From NCBI GenBank assembly GCA_020250175.1, contig JADCEN010000013.1:124001-188000 (forward strand): a DNA stretch of 64,000 nucleotides, in the 5' to 3' direction. A program made the position numbers and the translations under genes. Shown here one piece after another: positions 27,107 to 36,847 of this stretch (position 1 is its first letter; every line of letters begins with the position of its first letter). The notes beneath the pieces were generated by a model, which worked only from the letters and a program-made list of their open reading frames with translations, ran no database searches and was not told where the DNA came from. This DNA comes from Rhodobacter sp. (GTDB lineage Bacteria > Pseudomonadota > Alphaproteobacteria > Rhodobacterales > Rhodobacteraceae).

Positions 27107-28560
27107 AGGCGCAGGATCATGAACCAGCCCTTGCCGGGGATGGTCTGGACCCAGTTGCTTTCCATCCCCTCCGGTGCCTTCGGCCCGAAGAACACGTCGA
27201 CCGAGCCATCGGCGTTGATCTTTACATCCTTGTTCTGGCTGGTCACGCTGGGGGCCGCCTGGTCGGTCTGGATCATCGAGCGGGTCTGCACGTCATAGAC
27301 GATGACCGACCAGAAATCCTTGACCGGCACATCCTTGGGCAGGGTCAGCCGATAGGTCCTGGCACCGTCAAAGGGCTTGCCGTCCGCATCCAGCGCCGTC
27401 CACGGGTATTGCGATCCCTGGCCAACCATCTTTTCCTCCATCGCCGGCGTCACGCCGGTGGCGAAGAAATAGTAGAAGGCCGCGCCATCCAGGTTCGACA
27501 CGCCCGGCTGCGACTGAAACCTGTAGCCGCCGAAGAACGGCAGGCGCCAGCTGCTTTTGCTGTCGGGGTAGAAGAAGGCGTCGCGGCCCCGGATGTTCAG
27601 CGCCAGCGCCCGTGCCGTCACCGCGCCGATATTGGCGGCATCTGTCAGGATGTCCTTCATCCGCGCATCGGGGGCAAAGGGCTTGCCCTTTTCGATCCCG
27701 ATCGAGGCGAACAGGCCCAGCGTGGTCGGGTCAGACCCTTCGGGGGGTTCTTCCTGGATCACCTGGTTCAGCAATTCCCAGAAGCGGTAATCCGTCGGCA
27801 TCACGAAATTGGCCGGAACGCCCGAGGCATTGACCAGGGTCGCGGGCTTCGGGCTGTCCTTTTCGGCCAGGGGATAGATTTTGAGGGTGTCCTTCACCCC
27901 CTGCACGGCCGGCTCCGTCTTGCCGTCCACCAGGAAGGACCGGAAGACCACCCACATGCCGTAGGTCGTGGGCCGGACCACGATGAAACCTTCGGGGACA
28001 TCGCCCGCATAGCCCGGCGGCAGGATCAGGTATTTGCCGCCCGCGCCCTTGTCGGGGCCGGTGACGCCCACATCCACGACCCATTTGTACCAGAAATCAT
28101 TGATCGTCCCCAGCACCTTGGGCGGAATTTCCACCACCATCGGGCTGTCCTTGGTGTCGATCCAGATAAAGCTGTAGATCGTGTTGTCGTTTGCCGTCAG
28201 CTCGACCGTGCGCGGATCGACCAGGTTTTCCCAGATCACATTGGTCTGGTTGACGGGCCCGAACTTCTTCAGACTGTCGCGCATCCCCGCCTGGTTCACG
28301 ATGGGAATCGCCAGCAGATAGGCCTGCAAGGCGCGCGAACGATCCAGATTGTCCCAGATCTTCGCCGTGGTTTCTTCGGTTGGAAAGCCATCCCGCAGCG
28401 TCAGCGGGCCGATCGAGCTTTCCATCCGGTCGGGCGTGATGACCCCCGGCGCGATTTCGGTGGTCATCTTGAAGGTCTCGGCCCCCGCAGGAAGCGACGA
28501 GGTCGCGATGAAAAGGCTGAGAAGCAGCTTTGCGGCACGGGCCAGACTTCTGTTCGACAT
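27040..28560 (-). CDS. DUF1254/DUF1214 exported protein
   Basis: A 506-aa protein with a clear signal peptide (AAKLLLSLFIATSSLPAGAE, residues 8-27), an N-terminal DUF1254 region (DNLDRSRALQAYLLAIPIVNQ, TIYSFIWIDTKDSPMVVEIP) and a C-terminal DUF1214 region (TLPKDVPVKDFWSVIVYDVQTRS ... IPGKGWFMILRLYGP). Such proteins are periplasmic and of unknown function. The start at 28560 has GAGGGA upstream. It is divergent from an AraC-type regulator 82 bases away, which may control it. Confidence 0.87.
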   Translation of the reverse strand: MSNRSLARAAKLLLSLFIATSSLPAGAETFKMTTEIAPGVITPDRMESSIGPLTLRDGFPTEETTAKIWDNLDRSRALQAYLLAIPIVNQAGMRDSLKKFGPVNQTNVIWENLVDPRTVELTANDNTIYSFIWIDTKDSPMVVEIPPKVLGTINDFWYKWVVDVGVTGPDKGAGGKYLILPPGYAGDVPEGFIVVRPTTYGMWVVFRSFLVDGKTEPAVQGVKDTLKIYPLAEKDSPKPATLVNASGVPANFVMPTDYRFWELLNQVIQEEPPEGSDPTTLGLFASIGIEKGKPFAPDARMKDILTDAANIGAVTARALALNIRGRDAFFYPDSKSSWRLPFFGGYRFQSQPGVSNLDGAAFYYFFATGVTPAMEEKMVGQGSQYPWTALDADGKPFDGARTYRLTLPKDVPVKDFWSVIVYDVQTRSMIQTDQAAPSVTSQNKDVKINADGSVDVFFGPKAPEGMESNWVQTIPGKGWFMILRLYGPLEPWFDGSWRPGEITLVE

Positions 28561-28642
28561 GATGCAGTCCCTCGAATCGACTCGGTTCGGCAGGCAGGGT
28601 AAACAGTTTCTCACACCAGCGGTTGTGATTTGAGGACAGCCT

Positions 28643-29650
28643 ATGCCAGCACCCGGTCCGCCCGTGGCGATGCAGCGCGCGGCCGCCCTGGTTCCGCTTT
28701 TGCCGGTGCTGGACGAGTTTGGCATAAGCCTGGAGGCGGTGCTGGAGGGGACGGGCGTATCTGCGCAGACGATAGGGCCAGAGGCTTTTCTGCCCTATGC
28801 CGCCTTTCTGGCGATCCTGGACAATGCCAGCCGCCTGACCGGGCGCGATGACCTTGGCTTGATCCTTGGCAGGCGCCAGACGCTGGCGGCCCTTGGCCCG
28901 CTGGGCCATGTGCTGCGCCATGCCGCCACCCTGGGCGAGGCGCTCGGCCAATTTGTGACACTTCAGGCCCGCAATTCAACGGGTGGTGCCGTCTATCTGA
29001 TGCGGGCCGACGGAGAGGTCATTCTTGGCTATGGTGTCTATGATGCCTCGGCGCGCGTCTCGTCGCGGATTTACGATCTGGTGCTGGCCGTCGGCTGCAC
29101 CTTGATCGCCGAGTTGACCGGCGGGGCCGAGGGGCCGGAGGAAATCCTGGTGTCGCGGGCCGCACCGAGCGATCCCACGCCCTACCAGCGCCTTGCCCGC
29201 TGCCCGGTCCGCTTCGGCCAGAACCAGACGGGCGTGCTGCTTCGGGCATCGGCCCTGGCCTTTGCGCTGCCCACGGCGCACCGGGAGCTGCACGACCAGG
29301 CCCTTGCCCGGCTTCTGGGCACCGAGGCCGGGGGCAGGCTGCCTCTGGCTGCACATGTGCGGCATCTGATGCGCCCGTCCTTGCTGACGGGCACTGCCGG
29401 CATGGCAGAGGTGGCCCGGAAACTTGGCCAGCACCCGCGCACCCTGAGACGCCAGCTTCACCGCGAGGGAACGGCGTTCGAAGCGATCAAGGAAGAGGTG
29501 CGCCACACCGCAGCGCGCGAGTTGCTGTTGCTGGGCGATCTGAGCATCGCCGACATTTCCGCAACGCTTGACTATGCGACCCCGAGCGCCTTCGTGCATG
29601 CCTTCCGGCGCTGGACCGGCACATCACCGGGGCAGTGGCGGACAGGCTGA
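28643..29650 (+). CDS. AraC-family transcriptional regulator (OruR/ArgR-like, with Arabinose_bd domain)
   Basis: A 335-aa regulator with the N-terminal ligand-sensing domain of the OruR/VirS type (FGISLEAVLEGTGVSAQ, GLILGRRQTLAALGPLGHVLRHAATLGEAL) and a C-terminal AraC/XylS double helix-turn-helix (MAEVARKLGQHPRTLRRQLHREG ... LSIADISATLDYATPSAFVHAFRRWTG). It is divergent from the DUF1254 gene and most likely regulates it. The effector is unknown. Confidence 0.9.
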   Translation: MPAPGPPVAMQRAAALVPLLPVLDEFGISLEAVLEGTGVSAQTIGPEAFLPYAAFLAILDNASRLTGRDDLGLILGRRQTLAALGPLGHVLRHAATLGEALGQFVTLQARNSTGGAVYLMRADGEVILGYGVYDASARVSSRIYDLVLAVGCTLIAELTGGAEGPEEILVSRAAPSDPTPYQRLARCPVRFGQNQTGVLLRASALAFALPTAHRELHDQALARLLGTEAGGRLPLAAHVRHLMRPSLLTGTAGMAEVARKLGQHPRTLRRQLHREGTAFEAIKEEVRHTAARELLLLGDLSIADISATLDYATPSAFVHAFRRWTGTSPGQWRTG

Positions 29651-29775
29651 CAGGCGGCACCGGTTCACTGGCGGGCCACCGGCCGCGCTGCCTCTGCATC
29701 CGTCGGGCGCAATCCGTTCCAGGCAGTGCCCGCCCGCTGGCGTTGCCTTGGGGCGGTGCGGGCCGCCCACCGCTG

Positions 29776-30324
29776 TCAGTCCCCCTTGGTCCACCGGTAA
29801 AGCACCGTCGGTGCCGGGTCCTTGCGTGCGCCGCTTGTCCCCAGGCCGTCGCCCGTCCTGCGGAAACCCAGCTTCAAAAGCACCCGGCCCGACGCGGGAT
29901 TGTCGGCGAAGTGTTCGGCTTCGATTGCGGTCAGGGCAAAGCGGGGGATGGCATCGTCCAGCAGCGCCTGCATGGCTTCCGTGGCATAGCCGTAACCCCA
30001 GTGCGCCGGATCAAGGAAGAAGGCGCAGGACGGCACAGCTTCCGGCCCGATCCCCACTGTGCCGATCAGCGCCCCGTCGGGCAGGCAGGCGGCCAGACGA
30101 AAGCCCGGCAGGCCGCGCCACTGCGACCGGGCGATCCAGGCCCGCACATCCGCCTCGGCCCAGGGGGCGCGGACCGACGCCATCATGCGGGCGACCTCGG
30201 GCTGCCCGCCGATCCGGGCCACATCGGGCCAGTCCGCGTCCGCAAGCGGGCGCAGACACAGCCGTGCCGTCTGCAGGATCAGCGGCGCAACCGGCGTCAG
30301 TCCAGCTTCTTCAGATAGGTCCAT
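29776..30324 (-). CDS. GNAT N-acetyltransferase (RimJ/RimL type)
   Basis: A 182-aa acetyltransferase with the RimJ-like start LQTARLCLRPLADADWPDVARI, FLDPAHWGYGYATEAMQALL (acetyl-CoA site) and ADNPASGRVLLKLGF (motif B). It overlaps the upstream GNAT gene by 28 bases. The pair lies downstream of rplU-rpmA, a common place for GNAT genes in this family of bacteria. The acceptor substrate is unknown. Confidence 0.88.
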   Translation of the reverse strand: MDLSEEAGLTPVAPLILQTARLCLRPLADADWPDVARIGGQPEVARMMASVRAPWAEADVRAWIARSQWRGLPGFRLAACLPDGALIGTVGIGPEAVPSCAFFLDPAHWGYGYATEAMQALLDDAIPRFALTAIEAEHFADNPASGRVLLKLGFRRTGDGLGTSGARKDPAPTVLYRWTKGD

Positions 30325-30851
30325 GTCTGCACCCGCGCGTTGCGCGCCACGCTGAAGCTTTCGGCATCGCCGATGTATTCAAAGCCGCAGTTGGTCAGCA
30401 CCCGCGCCGACCCCGGATTGTCCTGAAACACCTCGGCAAAGATCGTGCGCGATTTCTGCGGATTGGCCCGCACCAGGGCACCCACCCCTTCCGAGGCGAA
30501 GCCGGCATTCCAGAAGGCCGGGGCGACCCAATAGGAAATCTCGGACTGTCTGCGGTCCATCGGCTTCAGCGTGATCACGCCCAGCACTTCGGCCAGGCCC
30601 GTGGCAGAGCCGTCCATCACCCAGGCCTGCTGCGGGCCGTCCTGGGCCATCACACGGGCGACCCAAGCCTCGGCGGCACCGGGCGGCAGGGGGTGGGGAA
30701 TGGTCTGCGTGCCTTCGGCAACCCGGCGGTCGCCCGCATAGAGGGCGAAAAGCCCGGCATCGGATGGGCGCACCGGGCGCAGCAGCAGCCGCCCTGCGGT
30801 GATGAAAGAGCCAACCGGAATGGTGGCCGCAGGACCGAGATCAAGCGTCAT
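30297..30851 (-). CDS. GNAT N-acetyltransferase (RimJ/RimL type)
   Basis: A 184-aa paralogue of the following gene, with ITAGRLLLRPVRPSDAGLFALY, the acetyl-CoA region APAFWNAGFASEGVGALV and DNPGSARVLTNCGFEYIG. A tandem duplication is likely because both share the FxxDNP-SARVL layout. It starts about 200 bases after rpmA in the leftward direction. Confidence 0.88.
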   Translation of the reverse strand: MTLDLGPAATIPVGSFITAGRLLLRPVRPSDAGLFALYAGDRRVAEGTQTIPHPLPPGAAEAWVARVMAQDGPQQAWVMDGSATGLAEVLGVITLKPMDRRQSEISYWVAPAFWNAGFASEGVGALVRANPQKSRTIFAEVFQDNPGSARVLTNCGFEYIGDAESFSVARNARVQTWTYLKKLD

Positions 30852-31058
30852 GGCTTCCCTCCTTCGAAGCGCATGGGCGGGGCGTGAACCACACCCCCGG
30901 ACGGATGGCGGGGCCGCACAGCCCCGGCTGCCGACATGGCAGCAGAAGATGGCATTCCTGTGTCACGGCACCAGGCCCCCCCTGCCGCCGCAGCGGAAAT
31001 GCCAAGGGGACCGGCCTTGCAGCCGATCCCCCTTACATCTGACTTCGTAAAGGTCGGC

Positions 31059-31328
31059 TTACTCGGCGGCCTCAGCCGCAGGAAGGACAGAGATGAAGGT
31101 TCTGCCCTTGATGCCCTTTCTGAACGTCACATGGCCTTCGACAACGGCAAAGATCGTATGGTCGCTGCCCATGCCCACGCCCCGCCCCGGGAACCAGGTG
31201 GTTCCGCGCTGGCGCACGATGATATTGCCCGGCGAGGCCGCCTGGCCACCGTAAAGCTTTACGCCAAGACGGCGGCCCGCCGAATCGCGACCGTTGCGGG
31301 ATGAACCGCCAGCCTTCTTATGTGCCAT
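31059..31328 (-). CDS. rpmA: Large-subunit ribosomal protein bL27
   Basis: An 89-aa ribosomal protein at the peptidyl-transferase centre. The unmistakable N-terminus is [20 protein letters not shown], followed by [23 protein letters not shown]. It follows rplU by 6 bases. The N-terminus is of the uncleaved type. Confidence 0.98.
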   Translation of the reverse strand: MAHKKAGGSSRNGRDSAGRRLGVKLYGGQAASPGNIIVRQRGTTWFPGRGVGMGSDHTIFAVVEGHVTFRKGIKGRTFISVLPAAEAAE

Positions 31329-31334
31329 CTGTCG

Positions 31335-31796
31335 TTACTCCTTCGCGGCGGCAGCGGCCCTGGGGGCGCGCTTTGGTTTCGCAGGGGCCTCGGCCGCAAC
31401 CTCAGCCACGGCACCGGCAGTGTGGGCAGCGCGGCGGGCGTGGGCGGTGCCGGTGGCAACCGGAACGCCGGTCGATCCGGCACCGGAGGCGATGATCCCG
31501 GTCACACGGACCAGCGTCAGATGCTGGCGGTGGCCCTTGGTGCGCTGGCTGGAATGTTTCCGGCGGCGCTTGACGTAGTGGATCACCTTGACGCCCTTGA
31601 TCTGGTCGATCACCTCAGCCTGCACGGCGGCACCGTCAACCAGAGGGGACCCGATGGTCAGCGTGTCGCCACCCACCATCAGGATGTCATTGAACTGGAT
31701 CGTCTCTCCAGCCGTGGCTGCCAGCTTTTCAACGCGCAGAACGTCCCCCGCCTGCACCCTGTACTGCTTGCCGCCCGTCTTCAGGACCGCGAACAT
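31335..31796 (-). CDS. rplU: Large-subunit ribosomal protein bL21 with C-terminal extension
   Basis: A 153-aa protein: the first ~100 residues are canonical bL21 (MFAVLKTGGKQYRVQAGD, VKVIHYVKRRRKHSSQRTKGHRQHLTLVRV). The remaining ~50 residues are an Ala/Lys-rich extension (EVAAEAPAKPKRAPRAAAAAKE), seen in alphaproteobacterial bL21. It is the first gene of the rplU-rpmA unit. The 183 bases upstream contain its promoter region. Confidence 0.98.
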   Translation of the reverse strand: MFAVLKTGGKQYRVQAGDVLRVEKLAATAGETIQFNDILMVGGDTLTIGSPLVDGAAVQAEVIDQIKGVKVIHYVKRRRKHSSQRTKGHRQHLTLVRVTGIIASGAGSTGVPVATGTAHARRAAHTAGAVAEVAAEAPAKPKRAPRAAAAAKE

Positions 31797-31979
31797 GGTC
31801 TTTCCTTTTCCTGTATCCGCATCCTGTGGCCCCGGGATGATCCGGCGTTTGCAAGGTGCCTCGGACAGCGCGCCCCGGTCGGGACGATATCAAACAAAGA
31901 ACCCCGGCAAGGCACAGGCCCGGCCAAGGATGGCGCTCTATCGGGGAAGGTGCCCGCCTTGTCAAGCACCCAAGGCAGG

Positions 31980-32813
31980 TCAGATATCCCGCCCGGACAG
32001 CATTTCCGCAACCGCCCGGCCCAGATCGCGCGAAATGTCGCTGAACACCTTGTCAAAGGCGGCAAAAAGGGCGGCGTTCATGGCCTGACCGGCCTGACTT
32101 TCGGAAAAGGCCAGATAGGCCTCGATGTCTGCATCCGACAGCGGCTCATAGGCCAGCGCCAGAAAGGGATAGAGCCAGCCTTCGGTTTCAGCACGGATGT
32201 CAGGCTCCTGCGACCAGACATCGGCCAGCATCTCGGCCTCGGTCATCTGCGCGTCATCAAAGGCCCCGCCGTCCGACATGCCCTGGTAAAAGGCGAAATT
32301 CGCGTTCAGCGCGCCCGAGACATTCTGCTCGATCAGGTCATTTGCCGTGGCAAAACGCTCCAGCAAGGCAAGACGCGGGTCGTCGCGGGCCCGCATGTCA
32401 TCCACCGCAACCGCCGCCGCCTCTTCCACGGCCTCGTCCAGAAGGGCGCGGCGGGCCTCGATCTCCAGCGACAGGATCTGCTGGCCCCGGTCCGTTCCGA
32501 AAAAGCCGACAATCCGGTCCACCGCCTGCGGATCGGCGGCCAGATTTGCCGCGAAGGCCGACTGGAACCGCTCCAGCAGGGCCGGTTCGTCATAGACCCG
32601 GGCCACGGCCTGGTCCCAGCGGGCACCGCCCGCCCCGGGAAAAAGCTGCTCTTCCAGTTCATCGCCATAGGCAATGCCCTCGTCCTGCATGACCGCGATC
32701 ATTTCGGGAATGCGCAGGGTGGTCAACAGCGCGGCCGGATCGGCCGATGCTGCGCGCAGCGGCAGAGCGCAAAGGAAAGCAGCGACAAGGATGATCGGCA
32801 GGCGCACAGACAT
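31980..32813 (-). CDS. DUF2059-domain exported protein
   Basis: A 277-aa protein with a signal peptide (MSVRLPIILVAAFLCALPL, cut after about residue 23) and a mostly helical body ending in the DUF2059-like segment LAFSESQAGQAMNAALFAAFDKV. The start is set at 32813; ten further in-frame residues precede it. It is probably periplasmic and of unknown function. Confidence 0.82.
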   Translation of the reverse strand: MSVRLPIILVAAFLCALPLRAASADPAALLTTLRIPEMIAVMQDEGIAYGDELEEQLFPGAGGARWDQAVARVYDEPALLERFQSAFAANLAADPQAVDRIVGFFGTDRGQQILSLEIEARRALLDEAVEEAAAVAVDDMRARDDPRLALLERFATANDLIEQNVSGALNANFAFYQGMSDGGAFDDAQMTEAEMLADVWSQEPDIRAETEGWLYPFLALAYEPLSDADIEAYLAFSESQAGQAMNAALFAAFDKVFSDISRDLGRAVAEMLSGRDI

Positions 32814-33499
32814 GAAGTATGCTTTCAGCAGGATCTGATGCAAGACTTACGGCTTCGCAGCGGCCTTGCCAAGCCTGCATCCGGCCCGGCTGCGCCACTG
32901 CGGGCGGTCTGATTCCGGTGTCAGCTTCGGCCACAGCCGCCGGGGCGAGACGCTGTTTGGGAAAGACGCCCCGCGCGGGCATACCCGCGGGGCGCCGATG
33001 CAGGTCCGCCGGGTCCATACCTGTAGGGCCTGCCCCTTTGTATTCAGACGGGTGACTGTGATGGAACCGCACGGGCCGGGGCGGGCGGCGCGCCTCGGCA
33101 TTCCCCTTGTCCAAATCGAAGGCGACAGCATAAAGATTGGGGAAAGCGGCGCTGGCGGGCGCTTTCCTTTACTGCCGGTGGTAGTTCGGTCAGGCTTTTG
33201 GTGCCAAACAGCCATGATCCAGCAGGGTGATGAAAAAGCATCCCCGCCGCGTGCCGGACAGGAAAAACATCCTGATCCGGGAAAAAGGGGTGTGCCAGTC
33301 CCGGCGGACCCCGAAACGCACCGTCTATCCCCGCCTGGCCAAAGACCACAGTCCCGCAAGGACCGGTCAGCGAGGTGCCCGAAAGGCCGGTGCCCGGCCC
33401 GGCGGGCGGGTGACAGGCGCAGCGCAGGGCCGGGGCGATGGCCCTGGCCAGACCGCGCCGGGCGCGGGCGCAAGAGTGTCCCGTCTTCCGGACGGCGGT
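32814..33499. other. 686-base stretch without a recognised gene
   Basis: Open frames cross this stretch on both strands, but none shows family resemblance or a good ribosome site. The one clear structure is a 9-bp perfect inverted repeat, CGCCCCGCG (32967-32975) and CGCGGGGCG (32986-32994), with a 10-base loop and no T-run. The upstream half must contain the promoter of the DUF2059 gene. Confidence 0.5.
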
Positions 33500-34267
33500 T
33501 CATGGCTCTGGCCCTTTTTCAGCAGCCTGCTGCACCCCCACGACCGCCCGCAGATGCGCCAGAATGATCTCCACCCCCGCCTCGCCCTTTTCCGCCGTGC
33601 CCAGCGGGGCCGTTTCGGTCCACCAGCCCCGGTTTTCGCCCAGCCGCGCCATCTCCACCGTTTCCGGGGCCAGGGCCAGCATCAGCCCCGTCTCGCCCTC
33701 GCCCGCATGGTCGAACGGATAGTCGGCCCGCGACCCAAGGGGCAGCAGCGGATGCACCCTGATCCAGCGGAACGGGTCCACCCCGCCGCCTTCGTAATAG
33801 AGCCGCATCTCTTCGGCCCCCCACCAGCCGTCGCCCTTTTCAGCCTCGACGGCGGCAAAGATCGCCTGCCGCGCACCAAGGCGAAAGGCCAGGTCGGTGG
33901 GCATGCCTTGGCCGAAATCCTCGGTCTGGTGGTGGATCACCGCGTGGATATTGCGGAACCCCGCGCGCAGCAGGGCGGCAAACAGCGCCTCGGCCAGCCC
34001 CACCAGCACCTGGCTGGGCAGGTGCAGCGTGCCGGTTCCCGCCGGGCCGGCAACGGCATGGCTGGCCGCGCCATAGGCAAAGGCGGGCAGGATCACCACC
34101 TCGGCCTCGGCCTCCAGCCGGTCCAGCGCGCGGGTGACGGCCAGGGTATCCATCCCTACCGGCAGATGTTCGGCGTGGTATTCCATAACGCCCAGTGGCA
34201 GGATCACCGGCAGGTTGCGCGCCACGGCATCCCTGATCTGGTGGGGCCGCATCAGCTCGTAGCGCAT
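33500..34267 (-). CDS. Creatininase-family amidohydrolase
   Basis: A 255-aa metal-dependent amidohydrolase with the family start LPVILPLGVMEYHAEHLPVGMDT (Glu, His and Asp metal ligands), FRNIHAVIHHQTED and GEGETGLMLALAPETV with the conserved Glu. Relatives open cyclic amides such as creatinine or formylated amines. It is the last gene of a four-gene leftward operon and overlaps the kinase gene by one base. Its partners (FGGY kinase, M42 hydrolase, BtpA-like protein) suggest a substrate containing a sugar and an amide or lactam, which is inference. Confidence 0.85.
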   Translation of the reverse strand: MRYELMRPHQIRDAVARNLPVILPLGVMEYHAEHLPVGMDTLAVTRALDRLEAEAEVVILPAFAYGAASHAVAGPAGTGTLHLPSQVLVGLAEALFAALLRAGFRNIHAVIHHQTEDFGQGMPTDLAFRLGARQAIFAAVEAEKGDGWWGAEEMRLYYEGGGVDPFRWIRVHPLLPLGSRADYPFDHAGEGETGLMLALAPETVEMARLGENRGWWTETAPLGTAEKGEAGVEIILAHLRAVVGVQQAAEKGPEP

Positions 34268-35751
34268 CAGCCCAGCTCCGCCGCTATGTCTTTCGTTTGA
34301 CGGTACAGGCGCTGAAACAGCGGATAAAGCCGGTCATAGGCGGCGTGATGTTCGGCCCGCACCGCCGACTCCGCCGGGTTCCAGCGGTCGATTTCTCCGG
34401 CTTCCACTGCCCCCACCGCCTGCGCAGCCAGGAAGGCATCACCGTAAGCCGCCCCGGTGGTGACGCGGCACAGCGTCTGGTCCAGCCCGGTCAGGTCAGA
34501 CGTTGCCTGCAGCCAGGGCAGGTTCCTGGTGCCGCCCCCCACCGCCCGGACCCGTGCCGGTGCCTGTCCGGCGGCCTTGTAGGTATCGGTGATCGCCCGC
34601 GTCGCGCAGGCGATGCCTTCCAGGGTGGCGCGGTACAGATCGCCCCGCGTATGGGTCAGGTTCATCCCGAAAATGCTGCCCTTCGCCAGGGGATCATGGA
34701 TCGGGGTACGTTCGCCTGAAAAGTATGGCAGCACGATCAGGCCCTTTGCCCCGGGGGGCGAGCCGTCTGCCTCTGCCGCCAGGGCCGCAAAGGCGGTGTC
34801 GCGCGGCAGGTCGCGGGCCAGATGGTCGCGGAACCAGTGGGTCAGCGTGCCGCTGGTGGCCAGGCCCGCCATGGCGGCATGACTGCCGGGGTAAAGCCAG
34901 GGCGCGTGAAACAGGCTGGGCTCGGTCAGGGGACGGTCCGCCAGCAGAATGACGAAGATGGTCGAGCCATACATCAGCATCATGTCGCCCGGCTGGCACA
35001 CGCCCACGCTTACCGCCTCGGCCGCGGCATCGATGGTGCCGCAGGTCACCGGGGTGCCGGGTGCCAGCCCCGTTGCCGCCGCCGCCTCGGCGGTCACATG
35101 GCCGGCAATCTCGGTTGACCACATCAGGCGCGGCAGCTGATCGCGCGTGCAGATATCGGCCAGATCAAAGCACCAGTCCTGCCGGGCGATGTCATAAAGC
35201 GGCGAAAAATTCGCCGCCGTATAGTGGTCGATGGCATAGCTGCCGGTCAGGCGGAGGGTCAGGTACGAGGTCGAGGTCAGCACCCGTGCCGTCTGCGCCC
35301 AAAGCTCGGGGCGGTTGCGGCGCAGCCACAGGATTTTCGGCCCGACGGATTGCGAGGTCAGGGCGTTGCCGCCGCGCCGCAGGATGACATCGGGGCCAAT
35401 CGCCGCATTCAATTCGGCAATCTCGGCGGTTGCACGGGTATCGACGCCGTAAAGCACGCCGTTCATCAGCGGCCGCCCTTCGGCATCGACCGGCAACATG
35501 CAGGGGCCGATCGCCGATGTCGCAACGGCCCGAATCTGATCGGAAGGGAGTCCGGAGTCTGCCAGAAGGCTGCGGGTGATGCCGACAAAATCGCCCCACC
35601 AGTCTTCTTCAGCGCGGTGCTCGGCCCAGCCCGGGCAGGGCACGATCATCCGGTGCGGGCGCGCAGCCATGCTGACAATGCGCCCCGCGTCATCCACAAG
35701 CACGCCCTTTGATTCAAAGGTCCCGATATCAACGCCCAGCGTATAGCCCAT
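34267..35751 (-). CDS. FGGY-family carbohydrate kinase
   Basis: A 494-aa sugar kinase. The N-terminal phosphate motif is GVDIGTFESKGVLVD; the central region has YGVDTRATAEIAEL, and ATP-site parts are LMYGSTIFVIL and VRAVGGGTRNLPWLQATSDLTGL, with TGAAYGDAFLAAQAVG. It is not closely similar to the FGGY kinase at 2399. It starts one base after the M42 gene stop. The substrate is unknown. Confidence 0.93.
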   Translation of the reverse strand: MGYTLGVDIGTFESKGVLVDDAGRIVSMAARPHRMIVPCPGWAEHRAEEDWWGDFVGITRSLLADSGLPSDQIRAVATSAIGPCMLPVDAEGRPLMNGVLYGVDTRATAEIAELNAAIGPDVILRRGGNALTSQSVGPKILWLRRNRPELWAQTARVLTSTSYLTLRLTGSYAIDHYTAANFSPLYDIARQDWCFDLADICTRDQLPRLMWSTEIAGHVTAEAAAATGLAPGTPVTCGTIDAAAEAVSVGVCQPGDMMLMYGSTIFVILLADRPLTEPSLFHAPWLYPGSHAAMAGLATSGTLTHWFRDHLARDLPRDTAFAALAAEADGSPPGAKGLIVLPYFSGERTPIHDPLAKGSIFGMNLTHTRGDLYRATLEGIACATRAITDTYKAAGQAPARVRAVGGGTRNLPWLQATSDLTGLDQTLCRVTTGAAYGDAFLAAQAVGAVEAGEIDRWNPAESAVRAEHHAAYDRLYPLFQRLYRQTKDIAAELG

Positions 35752-35752
35752 T

Positions 35753-36847
35753 TCAGTCGGCCCGGTTCAGGGGAAATCCGGGGGCAATCCGGGACAGCGC
35801 GCTCAGGGTCAGGCGGGACAGCGCCTCGAGATCGGCCAGATCGCAGCATTCCACCGCAGAATGCGAATAGCGCATTGGAAAGCCGATATCGAGGCTGGCC
35901 ACGCCCTGCCCCACCAGCTGGACATAGGACAGATCGGTCAGCACACCGACCTGGGCCGAGCGTTGCAGGGCCATCTGCTCGGCCCGGGCCGCATCCTCGA
36001 ACAGCCCCACCAGCGCCGGGTGCGGGATGACCCCGTTCAGCGTCCCGCGCCCGTGAAAGGAATACAGGCTGATGCCCGGCCCGCCGCCCAGTTCCATTTC
36101 GCCCCGATCGGCCATGTCAGGCGTATCGCTGGCCAGCATCAGGTCGATCTGCAGGGCGATGTCGGGGCTGAGCGATTGGGCGGCCACCACCGCGCCGCGC
36201 AGGTTGAATTCCTCTTGCACCGAAAACACCAGATGCACCGTTGGCCCGTCCATCCGCAGCGCCAGGCCCCGCGCGATTTCCAGCAGCACGGCACAGCCCG
36301 CACGGTCATCGACAGAAGTGCCGGCAATGCGGTTGCCGTCCAGCTCGATCACCTGCGGGCGGTACACCACCGGCGTGCCGATCTGCACGCCGGCCGCCTC
36401 GAGCGCCGCCTTCGATCCGTGGCCGGTGTCGATGGTGATCTGGGGTGCCGTCAGCACCTTGTATTTCTCGTCCGGCGTGGTGGCGTGATGGGCCTTGTTC
36501 ATGATGATGCCGGGCACGTCGCGGCCTTCGCCGACGCAAAGCATCACCGCCTGCGCCGCCATCGCCCGTTCGGACAGGCCACCCATGCGTTCGATACGCA
36601 CCAGCCCGTCAGGTTCGATCCGGCGCACGAAAAAGCCCAGCTGATCCATATGGGCAAACAGCATGACCGAAGGTGCCTCAGGCTCGCCGTCGAACGTGGC
36701 AATCACATTGCCCATCCGGTCCACCCGGCTGACAAGCCCTTCGGCGGCCAGCCGCGCGCGGATCAGGGCGGCAACACGGTCTTCATGGCCCGAAAGCCCC
36801 GGGGTCAGCATCAGGTCAATCAGGTCGGCACGCAGGCGTGATTTCAT
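35753..36847 (-). CDS. M42-family metallohydrolase (FrvX/SgcX-like)
   Basis: A 364-aa di-zinc M42 aminopeptidase-fold protein with HMDQLGFFV, the bridging Asp in VDDRAGCAVLLEIARGL, the catalytic Glu pair in SVQEEFNLRGA, LASDTPD and a C-terminal His in FPMRYSHSAVECCD. The start overlaps the BtpA-like gene by 4 bases. M42 proteins in the E. coli frv and sgc sugar operons lie beside similar genes, so a sugar-conjugate substrate is as likely as a peptide. Confidence 0.9.
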   Translation of the reverse strand: MKSRLRADLIDLMLTPGLSGHEDRVAALIRARLAAEGLVSRVDRMGNVIATFDGEPEAPSVMLFAHMDQLGFFVRRIEPDGLVRIERMGGLSERAMAAQAVMLCVGEGRDVPGIIMNKAHHATTPDEKYKVLTAPQITIDTGHGSKAALEAAGVQIGTPVVYRPQVIELDGNRIAGTSVDDRAGCAVLLEIARGLALRMDGPTVHLVFSVQEEFNLRGAVVAAQSLSPDIALQIDLMLASDTPDMADRGEMELGGGPGISLYSFHGRGTLNGVIPHPALVGLFEDAARAEQMALQRSAQVGVLTDLSYVQLVGQGVASLDIGFPMRYSHSAVECCDLADLEALSRLTLSALSRIAPGFPLNRAD

